Shown: in pieces, positions 25,621 through 33,414 of the stretch
Layout of the letters: each line of letters begins with the position of its first letter
How positions within the stretch are numbered: position 1 is the first letter of the stretch
Source of the DNA: Enterococcus caccae ATCC BAA-1240
GTDB taxonomy: Bacteria > Bacillota > Bacilli > Lactobacillales > Enterococcaceae
Assembly: GCF_000407145.1 (NCBI RefSeq)
Contig: NZ_KE136474.1
Coordinates: forward strand, 372,001-436,000
DNA length: 64,000 nt
Direction: 5' to 3'
The notes under the pieces: generated by a model
What the model was told of the DNA's origin: nothing
Databases searched by the model: none
The model's input: only the letters and a program-made list of their open reading frames with translations
Position numbers and translations under genes: made by a program

Positions 25621-26483
25621 TTAATCCGCCAAATCATCATTCGTATAAAACAAGACCGCATACTCTTTTGGCTTTTTAACTTTTCGTTTCGTCTCATTAC
25701 CAAGTGATTTCCATTCCAGAAAATTACTGTAACTTTCTTCATTCGCATATTGCCCGTAAGCCACCAATAATTCAGCAACGCCCCAACCATCTAAAATAAG
25801 ATTCGGACGCTGCTTTAATACTTTCGCTACATAATGCGCCATATACGTATAAATATTTAGATTTGCAAAAAATGTTTCTGATTCTTTTTCTACCGAAGTC
25901 TCATTTTCACAAGCTTGTCTGTAGATTAACCGAAAAAAACATCTGCTTCATTGAAGACTTCTGGATGATTTTCCATGATTTTATTTAGGTTTTCGATGAC
26001 AGAGAATGGCAGCATATACTCGCCCATCTGATCATCGATCCCTAAGAATGTTGCTACTAAATTGTAAATAGCTAAATGAATTTCATCACCTGCACCTACA
26101 AAAACAGACAGTAATTCTTCTTTGCTAAAATCTTCCATATCGCCATTTTCCTTCAATTTATTGAAAAATGGGATAATTTTCATGATTGCATCAACAATTC
26201 TTAAATCTGAACGTGGTGTAATCGTCACATCTCCAAATTCAACGCTGAAAACATAATAAGATCCAACTTCTTTAGCGCCTTCCGGTTTTTGCTCAAAATG
26301 AGTTTGAGGGACACGGAATCTCACGCTGTAGTTAGCCTTTTTCACTTCGGTTTTGTTTGCATCACCGATCACTGACACCTCTTGATCTTTTACCACCGCA
26401 AAAGGGGTATCATTTTCATTCGTTTTTTTCAAATTATTGCTGATCGCTAAAAAATCAGCGGCTTTCATGCCTTTTTCTTCCAT
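25621..26483 (-). CDS. Tail assembly chaperone, long -1 frameshift form
   Basis: Reading the slippery site at 25932-25938 with a -1 shift leaves the frame open to the TAA at 25621, giving a fusion of 184 plus 103 residues (287 in all). The extension contains YMAHYVAKVLKQRPNLIL and ends YTNDDLAD. This mirrors the gpG/gpGT design of phage lambda, in which the long form couples the tape measure to tail tube subunits. The independent ORF often called here (ATG at 25842) has no good ribosome-binding site, which supports the frameshift. I checked the reading frame by hand on the sequence. Confidence 0.8.
25926..26483 (-). CDS. Tail assembly chaperone, short form
   Basis: 185-residue cytoplasmic protein, the first chaperone product, stopping two codons after the slippery heptamer. 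It lies between the major tail protein and the tape measure, the canonical place. The start is ATG 26483 (MEEKGMKAADF), preceded by TTAGGAGG. A longer frame to 26561 exists, but its extra residues are translated from the 121-bp hairpin repeat and are not real. The protein is a mix of charged helices and beta segments (KKANYSVRFRVPQTHFEQ). The major tail protein gene lies 508 bp upstream, beyond four hairpin repeats. Confidence 0.75.
   Translation of the reverse strand: MEEKGMKAADFLAISNNLKKTNENDTPFAVVKDQEVSVIGDANKTEVKKANYSVRFRVPQTHFEQKPEGAKEVGSYYVFSVEFGDVTITPRSDLRIVDAIMKIIPFFNKLKENGDMEDFSKEELLSVFVGAGDEIHLAIYNLVATFLGIDDQMGEYMLPFSVIENLNKIMENHPEVFNEADVFFG
25932..25938 (-). other. -1 ribosomal slippery site T TTT TTC
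   Basis: Minus strand GTT TTT TTC GGT TAA: an X-XXY-YYZ heptamer with the stop two codons later. Tandem re-pairing of both tRNAs one base back is possible on T TTT TTC. Confidence 0.8.
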
Positions 26484-26498
26484 CTCTGTTCCTCCTAA

Positions 26499-26982
26499 TT
26501 TTAAAAGCTGAAAGAGCTCGTTCAGCCTTGACTGGAAAATAGGAAAATATGAGGGTGACACTTTTGGTCACAATCAGATTTTATCTTTTTCCCGAAAGGC
26601 TAGCTCTTAAAGCTAGATAATTTTAAAAGCGTAATGAACTGCTTAGCTTCGACGAAAAATAGGAAAAAATAAGGATGGCTCTTTTTGCCATAATTATTTT
26701 TTATCTTTTTTCCGAGAAACTGGCTCATGTAGCTAGATAAGTTTTAAAGCTGAACGAGCTCGTTCAGCATCGACTGAAAAATAGGAAAATATGATTGAGG
26801 CGCTTTTTGTCTCACTCATATTTTATCTTTTTTCTGAGGTGCTAGCTCGTGAAGCTAGATAATGATAAAAGCATAGCGGGCTCGTGAAGCTCCGGCAGAA
26901 AAAGAGAAAAAATTAACTGAGGTGCTTTTTGCCTCATTCAATTTTTATCTTTTTTCCGAAGAGCTAGCCCGCAAAGCTAAAT
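26499..26982 (-). repeat. Four tandem copies of the 121-bp hairpin repeat
   Basis: Units begin near 26499, 26621, 26742 and 26863. Each has an outer arm pair, a middle arm pair and a small apical hairpin. Arm sequences differ but pair within each copy, for example ACGAGCT/AGCTCGT, GCGGGCT/AGCCCGC and AGCCTT/AAGGCT. The array fills the gap between the major tail protein and the chaperone gene and borders its Shine-Dalgarno. Confidence 0.85.
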
Positions 26983-26990
26983 GATTTTTA

Positions 26991-28313
26991 TTATTCTGCT
27001 ACACGGTACATTTCAAAGAAGTTACCGTTTTTATCGCGTTGTACTGAAATCGTAAATTCAAATGTAGTTTCTTCGTTGTTCACTGTTCCTGGGAATGAAG
27101 TGATCAAGACATTGTTATACACATAGTTTTGTTTCACACCATCTGTTTGTTCTTGTGTAAATGACATACGCACACGACGAGCATCCAATACGTCTTCATT
27201 TCCAACAAAGTGCTCAACATCAACTTTTTTCGGATAGCTGATCACTAGATCTTTACCTACTAATGATTTATGGAATAAGATTTTTCCATCTGCTAAAACG
27301 ATAAATTGTTTTTCATTGATTTCAACGATTGCTGGTGTATTTACACGGTTCAATAACGATTCTGTTACGTTACAGCTATCAGCAATTGCAGCTGATGTAA
27401 AGGCACATTCATCCATATTCATATCCGCAAGTTGAACATAACCGTAGTCCACGCCATCAATTGTAGTAGCAGAAACTGCTTTTTCTGCTGTTTGAATAAG
27501 CCAGCCGCTTGTCAATGTTCCTTTAGACATTAATGGGTTCAATTTCCAGTAATTCGCAGTTGCGCTCTTACCAGTCAATGTTCTTTCGATTGCAATACTT
27601 GTTGCATCGTAGCCTGCACCGAAACAGCTTGCTTCAACTGGATCAACGGTTAATTCTCCTGCAAATTCATCAATACAGCCAATTTTAACAACATCATTGA
27701 CTTCAAAATCTTCAATGCTGTTATAAACATAAATCGAAGAAAAACCAATTGTCGAAATAATTGAACTTTCTGGTGTTACATCTACATGAATGATGATCCC
27801 ATTCTCGCTCGCTGCCCAACCTAAACCACTGCCAGCTTCTGGAAGTTTAGACAAATCAATAACTACTGGATGGAAACCTGCTTCTTTTACAATAACTTGT
27901 TTTTGATAAATATCTGAATCAGATTGATTTTGATCCGCAATATCAGAAATAGTCGTCTCTACTCCATAAGTTCCTGCTGCTGGGAAATGAACATAGTAAG
28001 TAATCACTCCTGCCGCAAATTCTGTTGCATCCGCATTGACTCCAAAAGAAGCACCTGCTACTGATCCAGCAGCATTCATAACAGTTAATGTTCCTGAATT
28101 TTTGCAGCCTTCTGCTAAACAATTGAACATATCTTCGGGTGTACTGTAAACATTGTAAACTGCACTTGTTCCGTTATAGTCAATATAATTTTTTGTATTT
28201 ACTTTCACACAGCTGTCAATATCCGTTAATACGGCAAAGTCAACTTCCATTAATTTATTTAAAGATTTCATCCCAATTTTAGAAATCAATGTATCATTAC
28301 TACATCTTGTCAT
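26991..28313 (-). CDS. Putative major tail (tube) protein, cysteine-containing
   Basis: 440 residues, beta-rich, without membrane segments or enzymatic motifs. It starts MTRCSNDTLISKIGMKSLNK and ends with TTFEFTISVQRDKNGNFFEM. Position just before the chaperones and tape measure is that of the siphophage major tail protein. It is longer than most tube subunits, so it may carry an additional outer domain (about 60-200, with VTYYVHFPAAGTYGVE-like strands). At least eight cysteines are present, unusual for such proteins but consistent with the rest of this locus. Family assignment is by synteny, not by a recognised motif. Confidence 0.6.
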   Translation of the reverse strand: MTRCSNDTLISKIGMKSLNKLMEVDFAVLTDIDSCVKVNTKNYIDYNGTSAVYNVYSTPEDMFNCLAEGCKNSGTLTVMNAAGSVAGASFGVNADATEFAAGVITYYVHFPAAGTYGVETTISDIADQNQSDSDIYQKQVIVKEAGFHPVVIDLSKLPEAGSGLGWAASENGIIIHVDVTPESSIISTIGFSSIYVYNSIEDFEVNDVVKIGCIDEFAGELTVDPVEASCFGAGYDATSIAIERTLTGKSATANYWKLNPLMSKGTLTSGWLIQTAEKAVSATTIDGVDYGYVQLADMNMDECAFTSAAIADSCNVTESLLNRVNTPAIVEINEKQFIVLADGKILFHKSLVGKDLVISYPKKVDVEHFVGNEDVLDARRVRMSFTQEQTDGVKQNYVYNNVLITSFPGTVNNEETTFEFTISVQRDKNGNFFEMYRVAE

Positions 28314-28328
28314 TTAAAATTCCCCCTA

Positions 28329-28478
28329 TTATTGATTATTTTGAACGACACGTGTTGCGTCGCGCTCATATCTTCCACCATTTTTTTGATTCAATACTTG
28401 TAATTTTCTCTGAATAAATACTTGTAAATCTACAGTATCTTTCTTAGCAACTTCTTTTGTTTTTTTCTCTTTAGCCAT
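28329..28478 (-). CDS. Small basic protein of the tail operon
   Basis: 49 residues starting MAKEKKTKEVAKKDT and ending RYERDATRVVQNNQ, with a TAGGAGGAAAA ribosome-binding site in front of the ATG. It lies 15 bp before the major tail protein start and follows the 80-residue gene closely. No family is recognised. Its codon use and strong start signal make it a likely real gene. A head-tail-joining or tail completion role would suit the position, but nothing in the sequence shows it. Confidence 0.6.
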   Translation of the reverse strand: MAKEKKTKEVAKKDTVDLQVFIQRKLQVLNQKNGGRYERDATRVVQNNQ

Positions 28479-28492
28479 TTTTTTTCCTCCTA

Positions 28493-28530
28493 ATTTTAAA
28501 AGCATAGTGAGCCGTTTAGCCCGATCAGCT
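28493..28530 (-). repeat. Truncated 121-bp hairpin repeat
   Basis: TTTTAAAAGCATAGTGAGCC and the following TTTAGC block match the left end of a unit; the apical hairpin and right arm are missing. It again borders a Shine-Dalgarno sequence. Confidence 0.55.
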
Positions 28531-28531
28531 T

Positions 28532-28774
28532 CTATCCTGCTTTAAACATTTGTACAGTTTGTCCATTCAAACTATAGGTCTGCTCGATCAAAAAGTGCCC
28601 ATCTTGTTCCTTCACTTCATACATTTCACCTGCATAAAACGTTTTTGTTTGCCCACTTGGTAAAACCATTCGTGCTTCACGCTGAAATGTATGCTTTGAC
28701 ACTTGTTTGCTACCACAAGATGAACAGCCAGATTTTTTTACTTGATTTTTGATTCCTAGAAATTGGATTTTCAT
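28532..28774 (-). CDS. Small cysteine-pair protein of the tail operon (80 aa)
   Basis: 80 residues. The N-terminus has CSSCGSKQ, a possible zinc knuckle, and the rest is a short beta-domain (MVLPSGQTKTFYAGEMYEV, then HFLIEQTYSLNGQ). The beta part resembles that of the upstream 103-residue gene (LKPGEKYEL, IQIERAYSLQ), so the two may be paralogues with the cysteine pair at opposite ends. No family is recognised. A well-placed GGAGG precedes the ATG. Position fits minor tail or connector proteins. Confidence 0.55.
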   Translation of the reverse strand: MKIQFLGIKNQVKKSGCSSCGSKQVSKHTFQREARMVLPSGQTKTFYAGEMYEVKEQDGHFLIEQTYSLNGQTVQMFKAG

Positions 28775-28816
28775 CTTTCAGCCTCCAGTTATTGCCTCTT
28801 TTTTAGCACATTAGCC

Positions 28817-29128
28817 TTATTCATCAATAATTTCTACAACAGAATAAGAGACTTTTTTGATACGGCCGCCGCAAGATTTACAAAAATTTTCTGTATAGTC
28901 AATGCCTAAAGCTGTCAATTCATTCACTAGCTGCAGGGAATACGCTCTTTCAATTTGAATATGTTGTAAAGAGTTGATAAATACTTCGTCATTGCCTAAT
29001 TCATATTTTTCACCAGGTTTTAAACGAACATGGCTATACGTTGTCCTACCATTTTGTTGGCTCGCAACATTTAATGTAGTTATTGTGTCAATTGTATCAA
29101 TTAATTTAAAATACTTGCTCACTGGCAT
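28817..29128 (-). CDS. Small cysteine-pair protein of the tail operon (103 aa)
   Basis: 103 residues, first gene of the structural operon after the triple promoter-like region. The body is beta-rich (HVRLKPGEKYELGNDEVF) and the C-terminus carries FCKSCGGRIKK, a CxxC pair. It shares a core with the following 80-residue protein. GTGAGG lies just before the ATG. No family is recognised. Its role in the tail (connector, completion or stopper protein) is only inferred from order. There is a leader of about 310 bases between the nearest promoter-like element and this gene. Confidence 0.55.
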   Translation of the reverse strand: MPVSKYFKLIDTIDTITTLNVASQQNGRTTYSHVRLKPGEKYELGNDEVFINSLQHIQIERAYSLQLVNELTALGIDYTENFCKSCGGRIKKVSYSVVEIIDE

Positions 29129-29442
29129 TCCTCACCTTTTTACTCTCTTACTTGTGATAACTTTACTGATAAAACTACTTCGTACCTTACTTTAAGCGTC
29201 ATATACAAATCTCTTTTAGATGTGCGATCGTCACATCTTGATCTATATAAACGTAGATGAACTTTTATCAGAATATTCAATACTCCGATTGTTATAAAAA
29301 ATCCATCTGCCGGAATTGTCAGAACGTTCCTAATGATAAAAAACTACGATGGTCCTTTGTTTTCACAGCACATTTGACTGGAAGTTGATTATTTATATTA
29401 TTTTTGAGCTTCCGTCAGTCAGTGCTCTAATAACTAGGTTTC

Positions 29443-29493
29443 GGTAGTAATATCTTATAATGAATGTTGTTTCTGAAAATCCAGATATCGTCC
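29443..29493 (-). promoter_or_regulatory. Late-promoter-like element, copy 3
   Basis: Minus strand GGACGATATCT dyad, AATTTTC block, then TTATAAGAT as -10 region. Less conserved at the last bases than copies 1 and 2. It is the copy nearest to the structural genes. Confidence 0.55.
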
Positions 29494-29599
29494 GCATTCT
29501 TTTTTACCAAGAAAATCTGTTCCCTTTTCTTAGGAGCAAAAGTCTATGTATCAAAAAATCGCTATATTCAGCTGTTCCTGCTGTCACGACTATTTTTTT

Positions 29600-29650
29600 G
29601 ATACTATCATCTTATAATGAATGTTCCGTTCAAAAATTCGGACATCGTCC
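29600..29650 (-). promoter_or_regulatory. Late-promoter-like element, copy 2
   Basis: Minus strand perfect dyad GGAC-GAT-GTCC, AATTTTT, and TTATAAGAT followed by GATAGTATC. The -35 position is not consensus, as expected for an activator-dependent promoter. Spacing between dyad and -10 is identical in all four copies. Confidence 0.65.
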
Positions 29651-29743
29651 AGATTTAGGAACAATCGCTTTGGAGCAAAGTAACAATAGATAGACGAAAG
29701 AAACAATTTTTTTACTCTCTTTTTTCATCTACCGATGTTGCTT

Positions 29744-29794
29744 GATACTATCATTTTAGGATAGAAATCCATAAAAAAAATCCGGCTATCGTTC
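29744..29794 (-). promoter_or_regulatory. Late-promoter-like element, copy 1
   Basis: Minus strand GAACGATAGCC, a T-rich block, TAAAAT as -10, then GATAGTATC. It begins six bases after the stop codon of the RinA/ArpU-like gene. Confidence 0.65.
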
Positions 29795-29799
29795 ATAGT

Positions 29800-30219
29800 T
29801 TAGATATTTAAATTTAAATCCTTGGCTACTTCCAAAAAGAAACTGTCCCTTAATTCAAAAGCTTTCGTTCTCCCAACAAAGATTAAGCTATTTGTGATTA
29901 AACCTTGAATCGTATATTTCGGCACTCTTCTCATATACAGCTCTTGGACAATTATTTTAGTATCTTCACAACACTCATCCAATAGATTAGAAATAACACG
30001 TTTATTTCGTTCTAATGCAGCTAGCCTTCGATCTTGTTCAATAGTGATCATTAAACTATCTTGAGCATTGTATCCTGCTCTATTTCCTTTGATTCCAGAG
30101 TTTAAGTCATCCTCGCGGTAGGGATATCTTAGTTCTTCTTCCCGTTGTTTGATGTACTCCTCGATCCTTGGATAATCTGCCAAAACATCCTTAATGTAGT
30201 TAAATGTTGATTTTCTCAT
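29800..30219 (-). CDS. RinA/ArpU-like late transcriptional activator
   Basis: 139-residue basic helical protein. The start MRKSTFNYIKDVLADYPRIE matches the N-terminus of the phage RinA/DUF722 group of late-gene activators, and the C-terminal half has the expected helix-turn-helix-like pattern (VQELYMRR, FVGRTKAFELRDSF). In staphylococcal phages RinA switches on the packaging and structural genes. Here the gene stands directly upstream of three repeated promoter-like elements and then tail genes, so it is probably the dedicated activator of this tail locus. GGGAGG-type ribosome-binding site. It could also be ArpU-type; both have the same role. Confidence 0.75.
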   Translation of the reverse strand: MRKSTFNYIKDVLADYPRIEEYIKQREEELRYPYREDDLNSGIKGNRAGYNAQDSLMITIEQDRRLAALERNKRVISNLLDECCEDTKIIVQELYMRRVPKYTIQGLITNSLIFVGRTKAFELRDSFFLEVAKDLNLNI

Positions 30220-30331
30220 CTTATTGCCTCCCTTTAATTATCTAACAATCGCTATTTCCAACCAATCTAGCGAACTCCTTTTTTTAACTATTGTTTTTCT
30301 AGTAAAAAACTAAGAACATACATTGTTTTTA

Positions 30332-30610
30332 TTAAATAATTGTCGTTGCCAATTCTTGTACTTTTTGAACTGTTGCTTCATCTTCCATCCAATCATCTGA
30401 TTGAATCCATTGATAGATCAGATCCATTTTCTTTGGCGATTCTGGATCTTTGGTGATTAAACTATCGGATTCAACTAATTCATAAGCGACTATATTAACA
30501 AGGTTTATATCTAGTGTCTTTTGCATATGAAGAATACATTTTAATGTCGGGTTCCACTCTTTACTGGCTGCTAATTTCGCGTTACATCCGGCGACTTCTA
30601 ACCAATTCAA
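30332..30610 (-). CDS. Small hypothetical protein upstream of the activator
   Basis: 92 residues, acidic, starting at TTG (MNWLEVAGCNAKLAA) and ending VQKVQELATTII. No family is recognised. GGGAG directly abuts the TTG, tighter than ideal, so the true start may lie a few codons inside or translation may be coupled to the 15-residue peptide that ends 19 bases upstream. It is the first gene of the tail locus and could be an accessory regulator. No membrane segment or DNA-binding motif is visible. Confidence 0.45.
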   Translation of the reverse strand: MNWLEVAGCNAKLAASKEWNPTLKCILHMQKTLDINLVNIVAYELVESDSLITKDPESPKKMDLIYQWIQSDDWMEDEATVQKVQELATTII

Positions 30611-30629
30611 CTCCCTTTCTATTCTTATG

Positions 30630-30677
30630 CTATCTATTTACTTCCCAAAACTCCTCTATCGTTGTTATTTTAAACAT
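30630..30677 (-). CDS. Possible 15-residue leader peptide
   Basis: ATG after a strong GGGAGG reads MFKITTIEEFWEVNR and stops. It may be a leader peptide coupled to the next gene, or the original N-terminus of that gene separated by a small deletion and frameshift. Confidence 0.3.
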   Translation of the reverse strand: MFKITTIEEFWEVNR

Positions 30678-30706
30678 ATACTTACCTCCCACTTTAATAA
30701 TTTTTT

Positions 30707-30744
30707 GCTAACAAGATTAACACCAAATCCTTACTATTGTTAGC
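30707..30744. promoter_or_regulatory. Inverted repeat upstream of the tail locus
   Basis: GCTAACAA and TTGTTAGC arms 22 bases apart, bordered by T and A runs, just upstream of the leader peptide. Either a bidirectional terminator or an operator. Apart from this and the terminator at 30921, I see nothing in 30745-31028. Confidence 0.4.
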
Positions 30745-30920
30745 TTTTTTTATTACCCTTTTTATAAATTAATTTATGGATAATGTTTAATTAAGTTTTT
30801 TTATTGTTCCACAAAATAAGCTTACTGTATTTTTCTCTTCTTTTTCTTTTAAATTGCTGTCAATATTCTCCCAGAATACTTTCACTGATCTATTCTTCTG
30901 AAAAATTTCGACAAAAAAAT

Positions 30921-30980
30921 AGGTGTCATCTAGAGCTTTTCGAAAGTTTTACTTTCAAAAAAGTTTAGATGACACCTGTT
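30921..30980 (-). terminator. Terminator after degV
   Basis: AGGTGTCATCTA / TAGATGACACCT arms with an inner CTTTTCGAAAG hairpin, about 50 bp after the degV stop. Confidence 0.75.
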
Positions 30981-31028
30981 TATATATAATGATTTTTCAT
31001 TCTATTAATGTAACAATAGTTACTACGC

Positions 31029-31895
31029 CTATCTTTTCTTCCCTCTCGAAAACACCGCAATACACCCATTCCCTGTATGGCTAGTGATCGTTGGACCTAG
31101 TGGATGGAGACGAATTTCTTTGACTTTAATTTTTTCTTCAATCAAGTTTTTGACCTTCTCAGCACTTTCTAAATCACCAGCATATGCAATAAATACGGTT
31201 TGATTTAAAGGCTCCACCATTCCTTGAACAGTTTCTTCAGCTAGTTTCTTCAATGCTTTGCCACGACCGCGAACTTTGCCGATATTTTGTAGTTTTCCTA
31301 GTTCATCTACCACAATAATTGGCTTAACATTCATTAATCCACCGATTGCTGCTGCAGCTTTAGAGATTCTACCGCCTCGTTCTAAATGTTTTAAATCATC
31401 CACAGTTACCCATGATCGAACAGTCATTTTATTTTCAGATAGCCATAATAAAATATCCTCTAAAGAATGGCCTGCTTCTTTTAATTGGATCACTTCACTG
31501 ACTAATAAACCTTCGCCTAAACTAGCAGCTTTCGTATCGATAACATAAATTTCTGCATCGCTATATTCTTCTTTCAGCATATCAACAGCCTGCATTCCAC
31601 TTTGATAAGAGCCGCTTAAACCAGAAGAAAAAGCTAAATACAGTATTGGAATCTTTTTTTCTACAAATGGTCTAAAAAATTCAATATATCTGCCTACATT
31701 TACTTGAGAAGTCGTTGGCATACCACCAGTTTTTATTTCTTTTAAAAACCAGTCATAATCAAAAGTTTTCCCTAAATCATCGACTAATTCTTCTCCATTT
31801 AATTGAATCGTCATACTAATAAAATCAACATCGTTTGCTTCTAAATATGTATATGGTAAATCACAACAAGAATCTGTCATTAATTTAAACGTCAT
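31029..31895 (-). CDS. DegV family fatty-acid-binding protein
   Basis: 288-residue DegV family protein. The N-terminal motif TDSCCDLP and the later segment with FSSGLSGSYQSGMQA are the family fatty-acid contact regions. Such proteins (FakB type) bind a fatty acid and present it to the kinase FakA for phosphorylation and incorporation into phospholipids. The second domain contains LKHLERGGRISKAAAAIGGLMNVKPI, also typical. Monocistronic, flanked by terminators on both sides. Which fatty acid is bound cannot be judged from sequence. Confidence 0.93.
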   Translation of the reverse strand: MTFKLMTDSCCDLPYTYLEANDVDFISMTIQLNGEELVDDLGKTFDYDWFLKEIKTGGMPTTSQVNVGRYIEFFRPFVEKKIPILYLAFSSGLSGSYQSGMQAVDMLKEEYSDAEIYVIDTKAASLGEGLLVSEVIQLKEAGHSLEDILLWLSENKMTVRSWVTVDDLKHLERGGRISKAAAAIGGLMNVKPIIVVDELGKLQNIGKVRGRGKALKKLAEETVQGMVEPLNQTVFIAYAGDLESAEKVKNLIEEKIKVKEIRLHPLGPTITSHTGNGCIAVFSRGKKR

Positions 31896-32006
31896 TTTAA
31901 ATCTCCCCTAACTATTGTTCCATTTTAACACATAATCAATGGATACTCATGCTTTATTAGACGAACGTGCTATCAAAAAAGAACGAATAATAGAAAAAAA
32001 TGAATA

Positions 32007-32045
32007 AAAAAACGAGAGACAGTTTTTGGTTGTCTCTCGTTTTTT
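32007..32045 (-). terminator. Terminator after purA
   Basis: AACGAGAGACA / TGTCTCTCGTT stem with a T run on the minus strand and an A run on the other side. Confidence 0.92.
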
Positions 32046-32052
32046 CTATACT

Positions 32053-33345
32053 TTAAATTTGTGCCCAAACGCTTTCTAATACATTTGTTTGATTACGGTC
32101 TGGACCGACTGAAAACGTTGAAATACGCACACCTACTAATTCTGAAATACGGTGTACATAATTTCTTGCATTCGCTGGTAAATCAGCTAATGTTTTGCAT
32201 CCAGTAATGTCTTCTGACCAACCTGGTAATTCTTCATAAACTGGTTTACAACGGCTCAATTCCTTCAAGCTAGCTGGGTAATGGTAAATTAATTCACCAT
32301 CTAACTCATAGGCTGTACAGATTTTTACTGTGTCTAAACCACTTAAAACATCAATTGAATTCAATGATAAATTCGTGATTCCAGAGACACGTTTAGAGTG
32401 ACGCATCACAACCGTATCAAACCAACCCACCCGACGTGGACGACCTGTTGTTGTACCATATTCTTTCCCAACTCTACGAATTGTTTCTCCTGTTTCATCA
32501 AACAATTCTGTAGGGAATGGTCCGTCACCAACACGTGATGTGTACGCTTTACAAACACCCACGACTTTATTGATCTTAGAAGGACCAACACCGCTTCCGA
32601 TCGTAACGCCTCCAGCAACTGGATTTGATGATGTTACAAATGGATAGGTTCCTTGGTCGATATCTAACATAACACCTTGTGCGCCTTCAAATAATACACG
32701 TTTACCAGCATCTAATGCATCATTTAAAATAACAGAAGTGTCTGTTACGTATTGTTTGATTTGTTGACCATATTCATAATATTCTTCGAAAATATCTTCA
32801 AATGCAATTGGTTCACTATCGAACATTTTGACAAATTGACGATTTTTTTCTTCTAAATTGATTTTTAAACGTTCTTCAAAGATTTCTTTATCTAATAAAT
32901 CTGCTACACGAATCCCTACACGAGCTGCTTTATCCATGTATGCTGGACCGATCCCTTTGATTGTTGTACCGATTTTATTGTCGCCCTTAGCATCTTCTTG
33001 TAATTGATCCAATTGGATGTGATACGGTAAAATCACGTGAGCACGGTCAGAAATACGTAAGTTATCTGTCGTTACATTATTTTCTTTTAAATAAGCCAGT
33101 TCTTTTACTAGTGATTTCGGATTGACTACGACACCATTTCCGATCACACTGATTTTTTCTTTATAAAAGATACCTGAAGGAATCAAGTGTAGTTTATAAG
33201 TAACACCATCAAATTTAATGGTATGACCTGCATTATCTCCGCCTTGATAACGTGCGATGACCTCAGCATTCTCACTTAAAAAATCCGTGATCTTTCCTTT
33301 TCCTTCATCGCCCCACTGCGTTCCGACTACTACAACTGATGACAT
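32053..33345 (-). CDS. purA: Adenylosuccinate synthetase
   Basis: 430 residues, full length. It condenses IMP with aspartate using GTP to form adenylosuccinate, the first committed step from IMP to AMP. Visible signatures: the GTP-binding start [20 protein letters not shown], the catalytic His in [10 protein letters not shown], and [16 protein letters not shown]. It is monocistronic with a clear promoter; two PurBox-like sequences lie just upstream, consistent with purine control. Position beside dnaB near the origin is conserved in enterococci. Confidence 0.98.
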   Translation of the reverse strand: MSSVVVVGTQWGDEGKGKITDFLSENAEVIARYQGGDNAGHTIKFDGVTYKLHLIPSGIFYKEKISVIGNGVVVNPKSLVKELAYLKENNVTTDNLRISDRAHVILPYHIQLDQLQEDAKGDNKIGTTIKGIGPAYMDKAARVGIRVADLLDKEIFEERLKINLEEKNRQFVKMFDSEPIAFEDIFEEYYEYGQQIKQYVTDTSVILNDALDAGKRVLFEGAQGVMLDIDQGTYPFVTSSNPVAGGVTIGSGVGPSKINKVVGVCKAYTSRVGDGPFPTELFDETGETIRRVGKEYGTTTGRPRRVGWFDTVVMRHSKRVSGITNLSLNSIDVLSGLDTVKICTAYELDGELIYHYPASLKELSRCKPVYEELPGWSEDITGCKTLADLPANARNYVHRISELVGVRISTFSVGPDRNQTNVLESVWAQI

Positions 33346-33381
33346 TCGAACACCTCGTTCTAAATTATTTTGTCCTGATTC

Positions 33382-33410
33382 ATTGTACCAGTAAAGCAGA
33401 ACGCTTTCAA
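33382..33410 (-). promoter_or_regulatory. purA promoter
   Basis: Minus strand TTGAAA, 17-bp spacer, TACAAT, about 36 bp before the purA ATG. Confidence 0.8.
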
Positions 33411-33414
33411 GGAA

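Noticed and set aside
26484..26561. N-terminal extension of the tail chaperone
   Set aside because: The extra residues come from the hairpin repeat; a strong Shine-Dalgarno precedes the internal ATG.
10725..28313. Contractile (R-type) tailocin or contractile injection system
   Set aside because: No sheath, no ClpV-like ATPase and no spike/baseplate wedge proteins; tape measure, Dit and Tal order is siphophage-like.
29633..29728. Short ORF (MKKESKKIVSF start) between promoter-like copies 1 and 2
   Set aside because: Weak ribosome-binding site and it runs into the next promoter-like element; more likely non-coding.
9810..30677. Complete inducible prophage
   Set aside because: No integrase, replication, packaging or head genes and no visible att repeats in the flanks.
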